A stretch of DNA of 64,000 nt from Bacteroidales bacterium (GTDB lineage: Bacteria; Bacteroidota; Bacteroidia; Bacteroidales; UBA932), in NCBI GenBank assembly GCA_028690215.1, contig JAQVBQ010000008.1:1-64000 (forward strand). The letters run 5' to 3'. Position 1 is the first letter of the stretch. Each line of letters starts with the position of its first letter. The position numbers and the translations under genes were made by a program. A model generated the notes under the pieces. The model was not told the DNA's origin. It saw only the letters and a program-made list of their open reading frames with translations, and did no database searches. Below are positions 16,457 to 24,681 of this stretch, piece after piece.

Positions 16457-16466
16457 ATAATTGTCG

Positions 16467-16485
16467 TATATTTGCCGCAAATATA
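16467..16485. promoter_or_regulatory. Palindromic bidirectional promoter for tRNAs and efp
   Basis: Arms TATATTTGC and GCAAATATA form a perfect 19-bp palindrome around one C. Each arm contains the Bacteroidetes -7 element TAnnTTTG, one on each strand. The plus-strand box is 20 bp before the efp start. The minus-strand box precedes the tRNA-Pro 5' end by about 20 bp. No clear -33 TTTG is visible for either direction. Confidence 0.7.
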
Positions 16486-16494
16486 AACAAAAAT

Positions 16495-17061
16495 ATGGCA
16501 ACTACAGCAGATTTTAAAAACGGCTTATGTATTGATTTCAATGGAAAGCCATGCAGTATAGTATGGTTCCAGCATGTTAAACCAGGTAAAGGTGGCGCAT
16601 TTGTAAAGGTGAAGATGAGAAACCTCGAGAATGGCAGGATACTGGAGAACACATACACTGCGGGTGAGAAAATAGAGATCATAAGCGTTGAGAGAAGGCC
16701 TTATCAATTCCTTTATAAAGATGATATGGGCTTCAACTTCATGCATACCGAGACTTTCGAGCAGATTTCTCTTGGAACCGAGATGGTGGACAATGCAGAC
16801 CTTATGAAAGAGGGACAATATGTTGAAATGATGTTCCTTGCAGATCAGGAAAGAGTACTCACATGCGAACTTCCTCCTTTTGTAGAGATGGAGGTTACTT
16901 ACACAGAACCGGCAGTAAAAGGTGACACTGCATCTACAAATGCACAGAAAGCAGCGACACTTGAGACAGGTGCTGAAATTATGGTTCCGCTCTTCATTAA
17001 CCAGGGCGAAAGGATTAAAGTGGACACCCGCGACAGATCCTACTACGAACGCTGCAAGTAA
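16495..17061 (+). CDS. efp: Translation elongation factor P
   Basis: A 188-residue EF-P with the usual three beta-barrel domains: KOW-like domain I (1-65), OB domain II (66-130) and domain III (131-188). The tip loop is VKPGKGGAF with Lys32, the residue that may be modified to help the ribosome pass polyproline. The C-terminus has the conserved VDTRDRSYYERC. The start ATG lies 20 bp after a TATATTTG promoter box, so the 5' leader is very short. The next gene overlaps the stop (TAATG) and may be coupled to it. Confidence 0.97.
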   Translation: MATTADFKNGLCIDFNGKPCSIVWFQHVKPGKGGAFVKVKMRNLENGRILENTYTAGEKIEIISVERRPYQFLYKDDMGFNFMHTETFEQISLGTEMVDNADLMKEGQYVEMMFLADQERVLTCELPPFVEMEVTYTEPAVKGDTASTNAQKAATLETGAEIMVPLFINQGERIKVDTRDRSYYERCK

Positions 17062-18506
17062 TGAAAAGCAGATATATCCTCATAGCTGTATCGTTATTAC
17101 TCCTCTCATGCGGAAGGGGTAATAACTATCAGCTCCCGACAACTGCTCAGATTGACAAGCAGATTGTTGCCGGCAATTACACCGAGGCTGCAAAACTTAT
17201 CAGGCTTAAGCTTATAAGTGACACCTTAACGGAGAGTGAGAGATGGGACTTGAATTTCAAGTTGGAGAGGATGGATAGAATTCGTTATGATTTCAGGGCA
17301 AAAGACACCACTGTAATCAACTACATTAAGAAATATTACCCGGAGGTTTCCAAAGAGGAGATTGAAAGCTGGGAGAAGAGTAACGCTTTGGAAAACATGG
17401 TCATTGACGGTAAAAAGTGTTATTTCCGCTCTGCCGGCAGAAATCTTTTCAGAATAGATTCTCTCGCGGCAAAACACTTCGTAAATCCTGACGGGGTAAA
17501 TGGAGACTCTCTGACCCGATTCCTCTCAAAACTGATTCCTGAACTGGTTGCAGACAAAAGTGCAGGAAAGAGCCCATACATCAAACCGGTTACAATGAGT
17601 GTGAAATATACTCTTACTTTAGAGCCCAACCAGGTTCCGGCCGGTGAAATGATCAGAGTATGGCTGCCATACCCTAGAAGTGATGTCAGGAGTCAATCTA
17701 ATATTAAATTTATTTCAGCCTCTCAGCCAGATTACATAATCTCTCCGGACAATTACCTGCACAAGAGTATATATATGGAGCAGAGATCTGTAAAGGACTC
17801 TTCTGCAAGTTTCTCAATCGAGTTTGAATACACCTCCTCTGCACAGTATTTTTCATTCAGTGCCGAAGATGTCAAACCATACAACACAGAGGATTCACTT
17901 TACAAGAAATATACTGCAGAAGTTGCTCCTCATATTCTCTTCAGTGACAAGATAAAGGAGACCACTGCTCAGGTTGTGGGCAATGAGACAAATCCTTATA
18001 AAAAGCTCAGGCTGATATATGAGTGGATCGACACCAATTTCCCTTGGGCAAGTGCTAGAGAGTACTCTACTATCGAGAATATTCCCGAATATGTTCTTGC
18101 AAACCGTCACGGGGATTGCGGACAGGTATCACTATTGATGATTACTATGGCCAGATGTGCAGGAATTCCCGCTAAATGGCAATCAGGATGGATGATGCAT
18201 CCGGGAAACATCAACCTTCACGATTGGGCTGAAGTCTATTTCGAAGGGCAAGGATGGGTTCCTGTGGACCAATCTTTCGGAAGGGTCAAGAGCGCCAAGG
18301 GTAATGACAATGCATACTTCTTCTTCACAAAAGGGCTGGATGCATACAGGATGATAGTGAATCAGGATATCTCCGCACCACTCTACCCTGCAAAGATATA
18401 TCCGAGAAGCGAGACCGTCGATTTTCAGCGCGGCGAGGTTGAATGGAGAGGCGGCAATCTATACTTCAACAAGTGGGACTACGACATGAATGTCAGTTAC
18501 CGCTAA
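17061..18506 (+). CDS. Transglutaminase-like lipoprotein
   Basis: A 481-residue lipoprotein (MKSRYILIAVSLLLLSC, lipobox LLSC). The C-terminal half has a transglutaminase-like papain fold: the nucleophile Cys is in HGDCGQVSLL (about residue 353), His is in INLHDWAEVY and Asp in WVPVDQSFG. The first half is a helical and beta-rich region of unknown role. The family includes peptidases and amide-forming enzymes acting outside the inner membrane; the substrate here is unknown. The start codon overlaps the efp stop. It converges with the methyltransferase gene, and their ends overlap by 4 bp. Confidence 0.85.
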   Translation: MKSRYILIAVSLLLLSCGRGNNYQLPTTAQIDKQIVAGNYTEAAKLIRLKLISDTLTESERWDLNFKLERMDRIRYDFRAKDTTVINYIKKYYPEVSKEEIESWEKSNALENMVIDGKKCYFRSAGRNLFRIDSLAAKHFVNPDGVNGDSLTRFLSKLIPELVADKSAGKSPYIKPVTMSVKYTLTLEPNQVPAGEMIRVWLPYPRSDVRSQSNIKFISASQPDYIISPDNYLHKSIYMEQRSVKDSSASFSIEFEYTSSAQYFSFSAEDVKPYNTEDSLYKKYTAEVAPHILFSDKIKETTAQVVGNETNPYKKLRLIYEWIDTNFPWASAREYSTIENIPEYVLANRHGDCGQVSLLMITMARCAGIPAKWQSGWMMHPGNINLHDWAEVYFEGQGWVPVDQSFGRVKSAKGNDNAYFFFTKGLDAYRMIVNQDISAPLYPAKIYPRSETVDFQRGEVEWRGGNLYFNKWDYDMNVSYR

Positions 18507-19132
18507 AGTTTCCTGATAATATTAATACCATCACGAAGAGGAAGAATGATGTTTTCAACACGTTCGTCCTCTTTGATTTTTTTATTGAAGCTCAAGATCT
18601 CCCTGGTCTGGGCATCTGTTGGTATATTATCCTGATACACCTTGCCATCCCAAAGTACATTGTCGGCAAGGATAATACCTCCCGAAGGAACTTTGTCCAC
18701 TACAAGGTCAAAATAGGCCGAATACTCTCTTTTATTTGCGTCAATGAAGACAAGTTGATAGGATTTGTCCAGTGTGGTAATTATCTCTATGGCATCTCCA
18801 AAATGGAGTGTGATTTTTTCTATCAGCCCCGCCCTGCTTATTGCCTCACGGATTAAAGGCTCAAGCTCGTCATTCTTCTCCACGGCATCTAGTGTGCCGT
18901 TTTTTCTTAATCCTGCTGCAAGGCATATTGCCGAATATCCGGTGAATGTCCCTATCTCTAAAATATTCTCGGGCTCTATTATTTTTGAGATTATCTGCAA
19001 AAGCCCTCCCTGAATTGCACCGGACAACATCCTTGCGTGGTTGGTTCTGAGATTTGTCTCTCTTTCCAGCCAGTCGAGAACTTCACTCACAGATGAAGAG
19101 TTCTCGCGGATATATCTCTCTTCCTTAGTCAT
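18503..19132 (-). CDS. Class I SAM-dependent O-methyltransferase
   Basis: A 209-residue enzyme of the catechol/caffeoyl-CoA O-methyltransferase type (Methyltransf_3). The SAM site is ILEIGTFTGYSAICLA. Next are the acidic residue after strand 2 (LDAVEKND) and the metal/substrate motif LVFIDANKREY, then ADNVLWDGKV. The family uses a divalent metal to methylate vicinal hydroxyls; the natural acceptor in Bacteroidales is not known. It is the last gene of a three-gene operon, 2 bp after the M16 peptidase. Confidence 0.9.
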   Translation of the reverse strand: MTKEERYIRENSSSVSEVLDWLERETNLRTNHARMLSGAIQGGLLQIISKIIEPENILEIGTFTGYSAICLAAGLRKNGTLDAVEKNDELEPLIREAISRAGLIEKITLHFGDAIEIITTLDKSYQLVFIDANKREYSAYFDLVVDKVPSGGIILADNVLWDGKVYQDNIPTDAQTREILSFNKKIKEDERVENIILPLRDGINIIRKL

Positions 19133-19134
19133 TC

Positions 19135-20340
19135 TTATCTGTATATCAGGGTTTTCATATTTTCATCGGAAAACAGTTCACAGGCTATTCTGTGTATCTG
19201 CGCAGGAGTGACTGCCTCAATACGTTTTCCTATCATCTCGATTGACTCAATTTTGTTATAGACGAGCAGAGATTTACCCATTGAGAGACACTGATTCTCA
19301 GGATTATCCATTGATATTGCAAGTTGGCCCAAAAGCTGCTTTTTGGCTGACTTCAATGTAATAGACGATATCTCAGAAGATGTCATATTTTTCAGTCCCC
19401 TGAAGACCAGATCAGAGGCTTTATCCAGACTGTTTTTGTCAGTTCCGAAATAGATTGTGAATATTCCTGTCTCCCTGTATGGTGTGTATGATGCATCGAC
19501 AGTATATACCAATCCGTGTTTCTCTCTTAGTATCTGATTGAGTCTTGAGTTGATGGCAGGACCTCCGAGTATATTTGTAAGCAGGGAGAGTGCAATCCTC
19601 TCTTCGTCATAAAGGCTGTAGGCAGGGCATCCGATTATGCAGTGTGCCTGATGTGTCTTTTTGGGAATGGTTACTGTCTGTTCCCCTCCCGTTCTTGCAA
19701 TGAATGGCACTATTTTCTGTTCTGCAAAATCATTATCGTTTGCCTCCGGGCTGAAGTATTTGTCTACTATCTTACGGCACCTCTCTTCGGGCAGATCTGC
19801 AACTATCGAAAAGGTCATGTTCTCCGGAGTGTAATATTTTGACGTAAAGGCCTTGATATCATCAACCCGTATGTGTCTGACAGTTGAAGGGACTCCTAGT
19901 ATTGGTACTGACAGCGGGTGCTCTCCGAATAGCAAGGAGTCATAATCATCGTAAATCAGTTCCGATGGTGTGTCCTTGTATGACTTTATCTCTTCGAGGA
20001 TTATGTCTCTCTCTTTGATGAACTCTTTCTCCGGAAAAACAGAGTTGAATGTTATATCATGGAGAAGCTCTATGGCCTTGGGAAGATCCTCCTTGAGGAC
20101 TGTGGCATGTACGACTGTCTCCTCCTTTGTAGTATATGCATTAAGCTCCCCTCCGCATTTCTCCAGAAGGTTGTTTATCTGTTTTGCACTCTTTTGCTTG
20201 GTACCCTTGAAGATCATATGCTCAGTAAAATGAGCAAGACCGTTTTTTGATTTTTCCTCATCCCGTGTACCTGCACAGATGCTCAATGCACAATATGCAA
20301 CGGGGGATTTTATATTTTTGTATGCAAACCTTAAACCCAT
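19135..20340 (-). CDS. M16-family zinc peptidase
   Basis: A 401-residue pitrilysin/insulinase-type peptidase. The inverted zinc motif is H37-F-T-E-H41, with the third ligand Glu at about 117 (RDIILEEI), at the usual distance. The second half holds the M16_C domain, with RLNQILREKHGLVYTVDAS. No signal peptide, so it is probably cytoplasmic, like the B. subtilis YmxG group. It starts 2 bp after the secreted protein gene upstream and is followed closely by the methyltransferase. Confidence 0.93.
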   Translation of the reverse strand: MGLRFAYKNIKSPVAYCALSICAGTRDEEKSKNGLAHFTEHMIFKGTKQKSAKQINNLLEKCGGELNAYTTKEETVVHATVLKEDLPKAIELLHDITFNSVFPEKEFIKERDIILEEIKSYKDTPSELIYDDYDSLLFGEHPLSVPILGVPSTVRHIRVDDIKAFTSKYYTPENMTFSIVADLPEERCRKIVDKYFSPEANDNDFAEQKIVPFIARTGGEQTVTIPKKTHQAHCIIGCPAYSLYDEERIALSLLTNILGGPAINSRLNQILREKHGLVYTVDASYTPYRETGIFTIYFGTDKNSLDKASDLVFRGLKNMTSSEISSITLKSAKKQLLGQLAISMDNPENQCLSMGKSLLVYNKIESIEMIGKRIEAVTPAQIHRIACELFSDENMKTLIYR

Positions 20341-20342
20341 GA

Positions 20343-21191
20343 TTATTTTCTATATGGAGCCGATATTTTCTTGATATCACTCCTTGAGAATCCGGCAGGA
20401 GCAGTGTTTGTAACTCTTTGTTTCTTGTAATAGTAGAGCTTGCTTTCAGCCGGATCAATGACAAGCTTGTAACAATAGCCGCCTCTGTGTCCCTCTTTTG
20501 GAGAGATGACAAGTCCGACAGCCACATCTTCCGAGAATTCAGAGAGAGCAGTTTCGATGCTTTCCTGATCAACAATCTCTGCCCTACCCCGGAATGTCCA
20601 TTTTATCTCGTCTGTCTCCGTCTTGAATGCTATATCCTCAGCCTTAAAAAGCAAAGTTCTCCCGTTGATTCCTGTCATATCTCCCATCGACTGTCCGCCG
20701 GTCAGAGAGACAATAAGGCTCTTCTGGACACGCATAATGTAATCCTGTATTATATGCAGGTATGATGGCAAAAATGGAAATATCTCTCCTGACTCGTCAT
20801 CTTTTGCCTGAAGAGGTAGCGAAATGAGTTCGGCACTCATGAACATCCCTTTTTTGAATTCAGGCCCACCCTTTATCAATGAGAGGAACTCAAGGGATGG
20901 CTCATACTCATCATTGAATATACCGTCTGTCCTTATGAGAAAAAAATATGTTGTATCCTCTTTTATTCTTTCATATTCCTGAGGAGTACAGAACTCATAT
21001 GGTGATATCTTCCACTCTTTTTTTACAGCATCTCTGATATAGGCATCGATGATTCCTTCGTCAGAGAGGACCACCTTTGTGGTCTTGGCACCGAAATTTC
21101 TGAAATTGTTTCTGGCATCTTTTATAGTTTTCTGACCTGATGCCAATGACAGCGAAAAAAGTGAAATAACAAGCAGGATTAAATGTCTCAT
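20343..21191 (-). CDS. Conserved secreted protein of unknown function
   Basis: A 282-residue protein with a cleavable signal peptide (MRHLILLVISLFSLSLASG, cleavage near ASGQ). The mature part is alpha/beta with no motif I know; TGGQSMGDMTGINGRTLLF near the middle and YCYKLVIDPAESKLYYYKKQ near the end stand out. It is first in the operon with the M16 peptidase and methyltransferase and is divergent from dnaX. It could be an outer-envelope or periplasmic protein; the function is unknown. Confidence 0.7.
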   Translation of the reverse strand: MRHLILLVISLFSLSLASGQKTIKDARNNFRNFGAKTTKVVLSDEGIIDAYIRDAVKKEWKISPYEFCTPQEYERIKEDTTYFFLIRTDGIFNDEYEPSLEFLSLIKGGPEFKKGMFMSAELISLPLQAKDDESGEIFPFLPSYLHIIQDYIMRVQKSLIVSLTGGQSMGDMTGINGRTLLFKAEDIAFKTETDEIKWTFRGRAEIVDQESIETALSEFSEDVAVGLVISPKEGHRGGYCYKLVIDPAESKLYYYKKQRVTNTAPAGFSRSDIKKISAPYRK

Positions 21192-21231
21192 AGAAGTGAT
21201 GATGTGAATCGCAAAATTAGATAAAAATTTG

Positions 21232-21239
21232 TACTTTTG
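21232..21239 (+). promoter_or_regulatory. -7 promoter element of dnaX
   Basis: TACTTTTG fits TAnnTTTG and lies 6 bp before the ATG at 21246. The transcript would start at or just before the start codon, so the message may be nearly leaderless. This also argues against the upstream TTG as start. Confidence 0.6.
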
Positions 21240-21245
21240 TCCGGT

Positions 21246-22988
21246 ATGGAAAGATTTATTGTATCAGCCAGAAAGTACAGACCGAACAGTTTCGAGAACC
21301 TGATCGGTCAGGAAAATATCGCAAAAACACTCAAAAATTCCATTATCCGCAAACAATTAGCCCATGCTTATCTCTTCTGTGGACCCAGAGGTGTCGGGAA
21401 AACCACAAGTGCCAGGATTTTCGCCAAGACAATAAACTGCCTTAATCCTTCGGAAAACATGGATCCTTGCGGAGTATGCGAATCTTGTGTTTCGTTTGCC
21501 GAAGGACGCTCATACTCAATACATGAGCTGGATGCCGCGTCTAACAACTCTGTTGATGACATCAGGCAATTGAACGACCTTGTCCGGATTCCGCCACAAA
21601 TCGGCAAATACAGTGTCTACATCATAGATGAGGTACATATGCTTTCCCAGGCAGCTTTCAACGCGTTTCTGAAGACGCTGGAAGAGCCGCCTGCACATGC
21701 AATTTTCATTCTGGCAACAACAGAAAAACACAAGATACTCCCTACAATCCTCTCAAGATGTCAGACCTATGACTTCAACAGGATCTCGGTCGAGGATATA
21801 GTCAGGAACCTAAAGGAGATTGCCGCCAAAGAGAGCGTGACGATTGACATAGAGGCCCTGCACATAATTGCCCAGAAAGCTGACGGGGCGATGAGGGATG
21901 CTTTGACCCTATTTGACCAGACCGTTGCATTCTGTGGCGAGAATGTAAGTTACGAACAGGTGATATCAACATTAAACGTGCTGGATTATGAGTATTATAT
22001 CAGACTCACTAATCATTTCCTCAACTCCTCACATGCAGAGGTAATGCTGATATTCGACGAGATACTTTCCAAAGGATTCAATGCCCTTCACTTTATTGCC
22101 GGTCTGAGTTCACATTTCAGAGACCTGCTTATATGCAAGGACAGAAGCACACAGCAACTCCTCGATTTGGCCCCAAGTGTCGAAGAAAAATACCGGGAAC
22201 AGTCAGAGAGGTGCAGTCTGAATTTTTTATATGATGCACTGAGTATCACAACAGCCTGTGAAGCCGGGTACAAACTGAGCGGAAACCAAAGGCTTCACAT
22301 AGAATTCGCCCTATTCCGCCTGTGTAGGATTACATCTCCCGATTGGATCAGCGGCGAGGTGAAAAAGGCAGCAGTAAAAGTTCCCGAACCTGTAAAGGTT
22401 AGCGAACCTGTAAAAGCCACAGAACCGTCAAAGGTTGCCGAATCGGTAAAACCCGCAGAACCTGTAAAGGTTACAGAACCCGTGATGGCCTCCAGTAATG
22501 AGATCAGACCTAAAGCTGAACCGCAAACAAAATCCATGACCACCTCCATCAAGGAGCTCATGAAATCTGCTGAACAGACAATCTCAATCCAGGAGGAGAT
22601 CAGGACACAGGAACGCGGAGAAGATGATTTCGACATGGACAAGTTGCTTCCGATATGGGAGAAGATGGCCGACTCTGAAAAATCACTTCCAAATCTTGCC
22701 AATGCACTCCGCCAATGTGCACCAACCATTACAGATAAGACTAAAATACATTTTATGGTGGGGAACCAGGCACAGAAGGAGTGGATTGAAAGAAAATGCA
22801 TTTTAAGGCTTAACGAGTTTCTCCAGAAGCATCTAAACAATAAAAACATCGAGCTCTCAATATCTGTAACGCCTGACGATAAGAGGGAGAAAAAACTTTA
22901 CCTTCCGGATGAAAAGGCAAACTTTTTGTTAGGAAGCAATCCCGAGTTAAAAGAGTTGCAAAATGACCTTAAACTCGAGATAAAATAG
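21246..22988 (+). CDS. dnaX: DNA polymerase III subunit gamma/tau
   Basis: The clamp-loader ATPase, 580 residues from ATG 21246. I prefer this to the TTG at 21237, which lies inside the -7 box. Walker A is GPRGVGKT (46-53), the zinc-binding cysteines are in the segment from CLNPS to CESC, Walker B is IIDEVHM and the sensor region is LATTEKHKI. After the AAA+ part comes a low-complexity linker (about 380-425) with repeats of EPVKV/EPVKA type, then a tau-like C-terminal domain. The linker is built from imperfect 18-21-bp DNA repeats (22380-22490). It starts a plus-strand unit followed by lptB. Confidence 0.95.
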   Translation: MERFIVSARKYRPNSFENLIGQENIAKTLKNSIIRKQLAHAYLFCGPRGVGKTTSARIFAKTINCLNPSENMDPCGVCESCVSFAEGRSYSIHELDAASNNSVDDIRQLNDLVRIPPQIGKYSVYIIDEVHMLSQAAFNAFLKTLEEPPAHAIFILATTEKHKILPTILSRCQTYDFNRISVEDIVRNLKEIAAKESVTIDIEALHIIAQKADGAMRDALTLFDQTVAFCGENVSYEQVISTLNVLDYEYYIRLTNHFLNSSHAEVMLIFDEILSKGFNALHFIAGLSSHFRDLLICKDRSTQQLLDLAPSVEEKYREQSERCSLNFLYDALSITTACEAGYKLSGNQRLHIEFALFRLCRITSPDWISGEVKKAAVKVPEPVKVSEPVKATEPSKVAESVKPAEPVKVTEPVMASSNEIRPKAEPQTKSMTTSIKELMKSAEQTISIQEEIRTQERGEDDFDMDKLLPIWEKMADSEKSLPNLANALRQCAPTITDKTKIHFMVGNQAQKEWIERKCILRLNEFLQKHLNNKNIELSISVTPDDKREKKLYLPDEKANFLLGSNPELKELQNDLKLEIK

Positions 22989-23006
22989 ACACAAAAATTA
23001 TTCAAA

Positions 23007-23897
23007 ATGCGCTTACACTGCAGCAACTTAGTAAAAAAATATGGTTCCCGTACTGTTGTAAAGAATGTCTCAATTGAGGTGGAACAAGGGGAGATTGTAG
23101 GTTTGCTCGGACCTAACGGTGCCGGTAAAACCACAAGCTTTTATATGATAACCGGACTTATCAAACCCAACTCGGGAAGGATTTTCCTCGACAACGAAGA
23201 GATTACCGACCTTCCTATGTACAAAAGGGCTCAGAAAGGTTTGGGATACCTTGCCCAGGAGGCTTCCGTATTCAGGAAAATGAGTGTGGAGAACAACATT
23301 ATGTCTGTAATGGAGCTCTCTGAGATGACAAAAAAGGAGAGAATGGACAGGCTTGAAGAGTTGCTGTCGGAATTTGGTCTGCAGGGTGTAAGAAAAAGTA
23401 TGGGAATTCAACTTTCAGGCGGTGAGAGAAGAAGGTGCGAAATTGCCCGTGCTCTTGCCATTGACCCTAAATTCATACTGCTTGACGAGCCTTTTGCAGG
23501 AGTTGACCCTATTGCAGTTGAGGATATTCAGCACATTATTGCAAAACTGAAGACAAAAAATATCGGTATTATCATAACCGACCATAATGTCCATGAGACT
23601 CTTGCCATTACCGACAGAGCCTATCTTCTGTATGAAGGGAGTATTTTGGAAAGTGGATCAGCAGAGGTTCTTGCAAACAATCCTGAGGTAAGGAGAAAAT
23701 ACCTTGGTGAGAACTTTGAGCTGAGAAAAGCTGTTCTCAAGACTAAGAAAAATGAAGACGGCACCACCAACAGGTCAGAAAAGAAAATCCACAAACCCAA
23801 AACCGCAGAATTGCAAGACCGGGAATCTTTTCCTGTAAGTGATGCCGACATCCAAGACTACTCTGACAAGGCCTCTGACCTTGAAAAAGGGAACTAA
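23007..23897 (+). CDS. lptB: LPS export ABC transporter ATPase
   Basis: A 296-residue ABC ATPase, 18 bp after dnaX. It has Walker A GPNGAGKT (35-42), a Q-loop in YLAQEASVF, signature LSGGERRR and Walker [12 protein letters not shown], all as in LptB. With LptFG it extracts lipopolysaccharide from the inner membrane for transport through the Lpt bridge. The last 50 residues form a charged extension beyond the usual length, rich in K, E and D and likely disordered, common in Bacteroidetes LptB. Confidence 0.93.
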   Translation: MRLHCSNLVKKYGSRTVVKNVSIEVEQGEIVGLLGPNGAGKTTSFYMITGLIKPNSGRIFLDNEEITDLPMYKRAQKGLGYLAQEASVFRKMSVENNIMSVMELSEMTKKERMDRLEELLSEFGLQGVRKSMGIQLSGGERRRCEIARALAIDPKFILLDEPFAGVDPIAVEDIQHIIAKLKTKNIGIIITDHNVHETLAITDRAYLLYEGSILESGSAEVLANNPEVRRKYLGENFELRKAVLKTKKNEDGTTNRSEKKIHKPKTAELQDRESFPVSDADIQDYSDKASDLEKGN

Positions 23898-23906
23898 ACT
23901 ACTTAA

Positions 23907-24557
23907 CTACTTATTAACTTTAACTACTTTAACTGAGTCTTTTTCACAGCACTCTCCGGACTTGTTGTGTTTTGCATCCTTGCAATCGCCACTGCATTCA
24001 CCCTTGCATCCCTCTGTCTTGTGCTTTGCATCCTTGCAATCGCCCTGGCAACCGCCTCCATTACATCCGTCTGTTTTAATCACTCTTTTCATCTGGACCT
24101 GCTTGTGCATCATACCTGCCCCCTGAGGATTATTCTGACCCTGGTGCATCATATCCATCCTTACCCTCTGCTCCTCTGTAAGTATTGACCTCACTTTATT
24201 CCTGTGGTCCGCACTGATTTTCATCTTTTGATTCATGAGGTCAGTGATCTCATCAATCTTTGAGTTGATCTTTTTCATATCAGGCTTCTCAGCTGACTGC
24301 AATGTCTTGAGTTGTGCCTTCTTCTCATTCAGAAGATTGTTTACCTGAATCATCTGTTTATCATGAGCAAGCTTAAAATCGGCTATCTGCTTCTTTTGAT
24401 CATCGGTGAATTTTGGAGCCAGTTTCTGGGGATCAGCTTTCATATAACCTCTCTCGGTAGCAGGCTTCATTGCCCTTCTCATCTCTTTTTGAGGCTCCTG
24501 TGCAGATAGGGTTGCAACTAGTGCAAACATTATTAACAAACTAAGCGTCTTTTTCAT
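23907..24557 (-). CDS. Spy-like periplasmic protein with Cys-rich tail
   Basis: A 216-residue exported protein (signal peptide MKKTLSLLIMFALVATLSAQ). The centre (about 45-145) is helical and resembles Spy/CpxP or metal-sensing Zra-type proteins: FTDDQKKQIADFK, then HRNKVRSILTEEQRVRM, matching the LTxxQ-like motif. The tail (about 165-210) has eight cysteines and two copies of GDCKDAKH, a likely metal-binding segment. Spy-like proteins act as periplasmic chaperones or metal sensors; the role here is inferred. The gene stands alone between lptB and the mutAB promoter. Confidence 0.75.
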   Translation of the reverse strand: MKKTLSLLIMFALVATLSAQEPQKEMRRAMKPATERGYMKADPQKLAPKFTDDQKKQIADFKLAHDKQMIQVNNLLNEKKAQLKTLQSAEKPDMKKINSKIDEITDLMNQKMKISADHRNKVRSILTEEQRVRMDMMHQGQNNPQGAGMMHKQVQMKRVIKTDGCNGGGCQGDCKDAKHKTEGCKGECSGDCKDAKHNKSGECCEKDSVKVVKVNK

Positions 24558-24632
24558 ATTAATACCATTTTTATTGATTTCATGATTAAGACATCGGAGA
24601 TAATAAAAGGTTTAATTATGCCAAAGATTTGT

Positions 24633-24640
24633 TACATTTG
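24633..24640 (+). promoter_or_regulatory. -7 promoter element of mutAB
   Basis: TACATTTG fits TAnnTTTG and lies 41 bp before the mutA start. A TTTA at 24611-24614, 18 bp upstream, may serve as a poor -33 element. Confidence 0.55.
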
Positions 24641-24681
24641 CGGAATTATTTTAAGGCATTATTTAACATAAAATCATAAAT

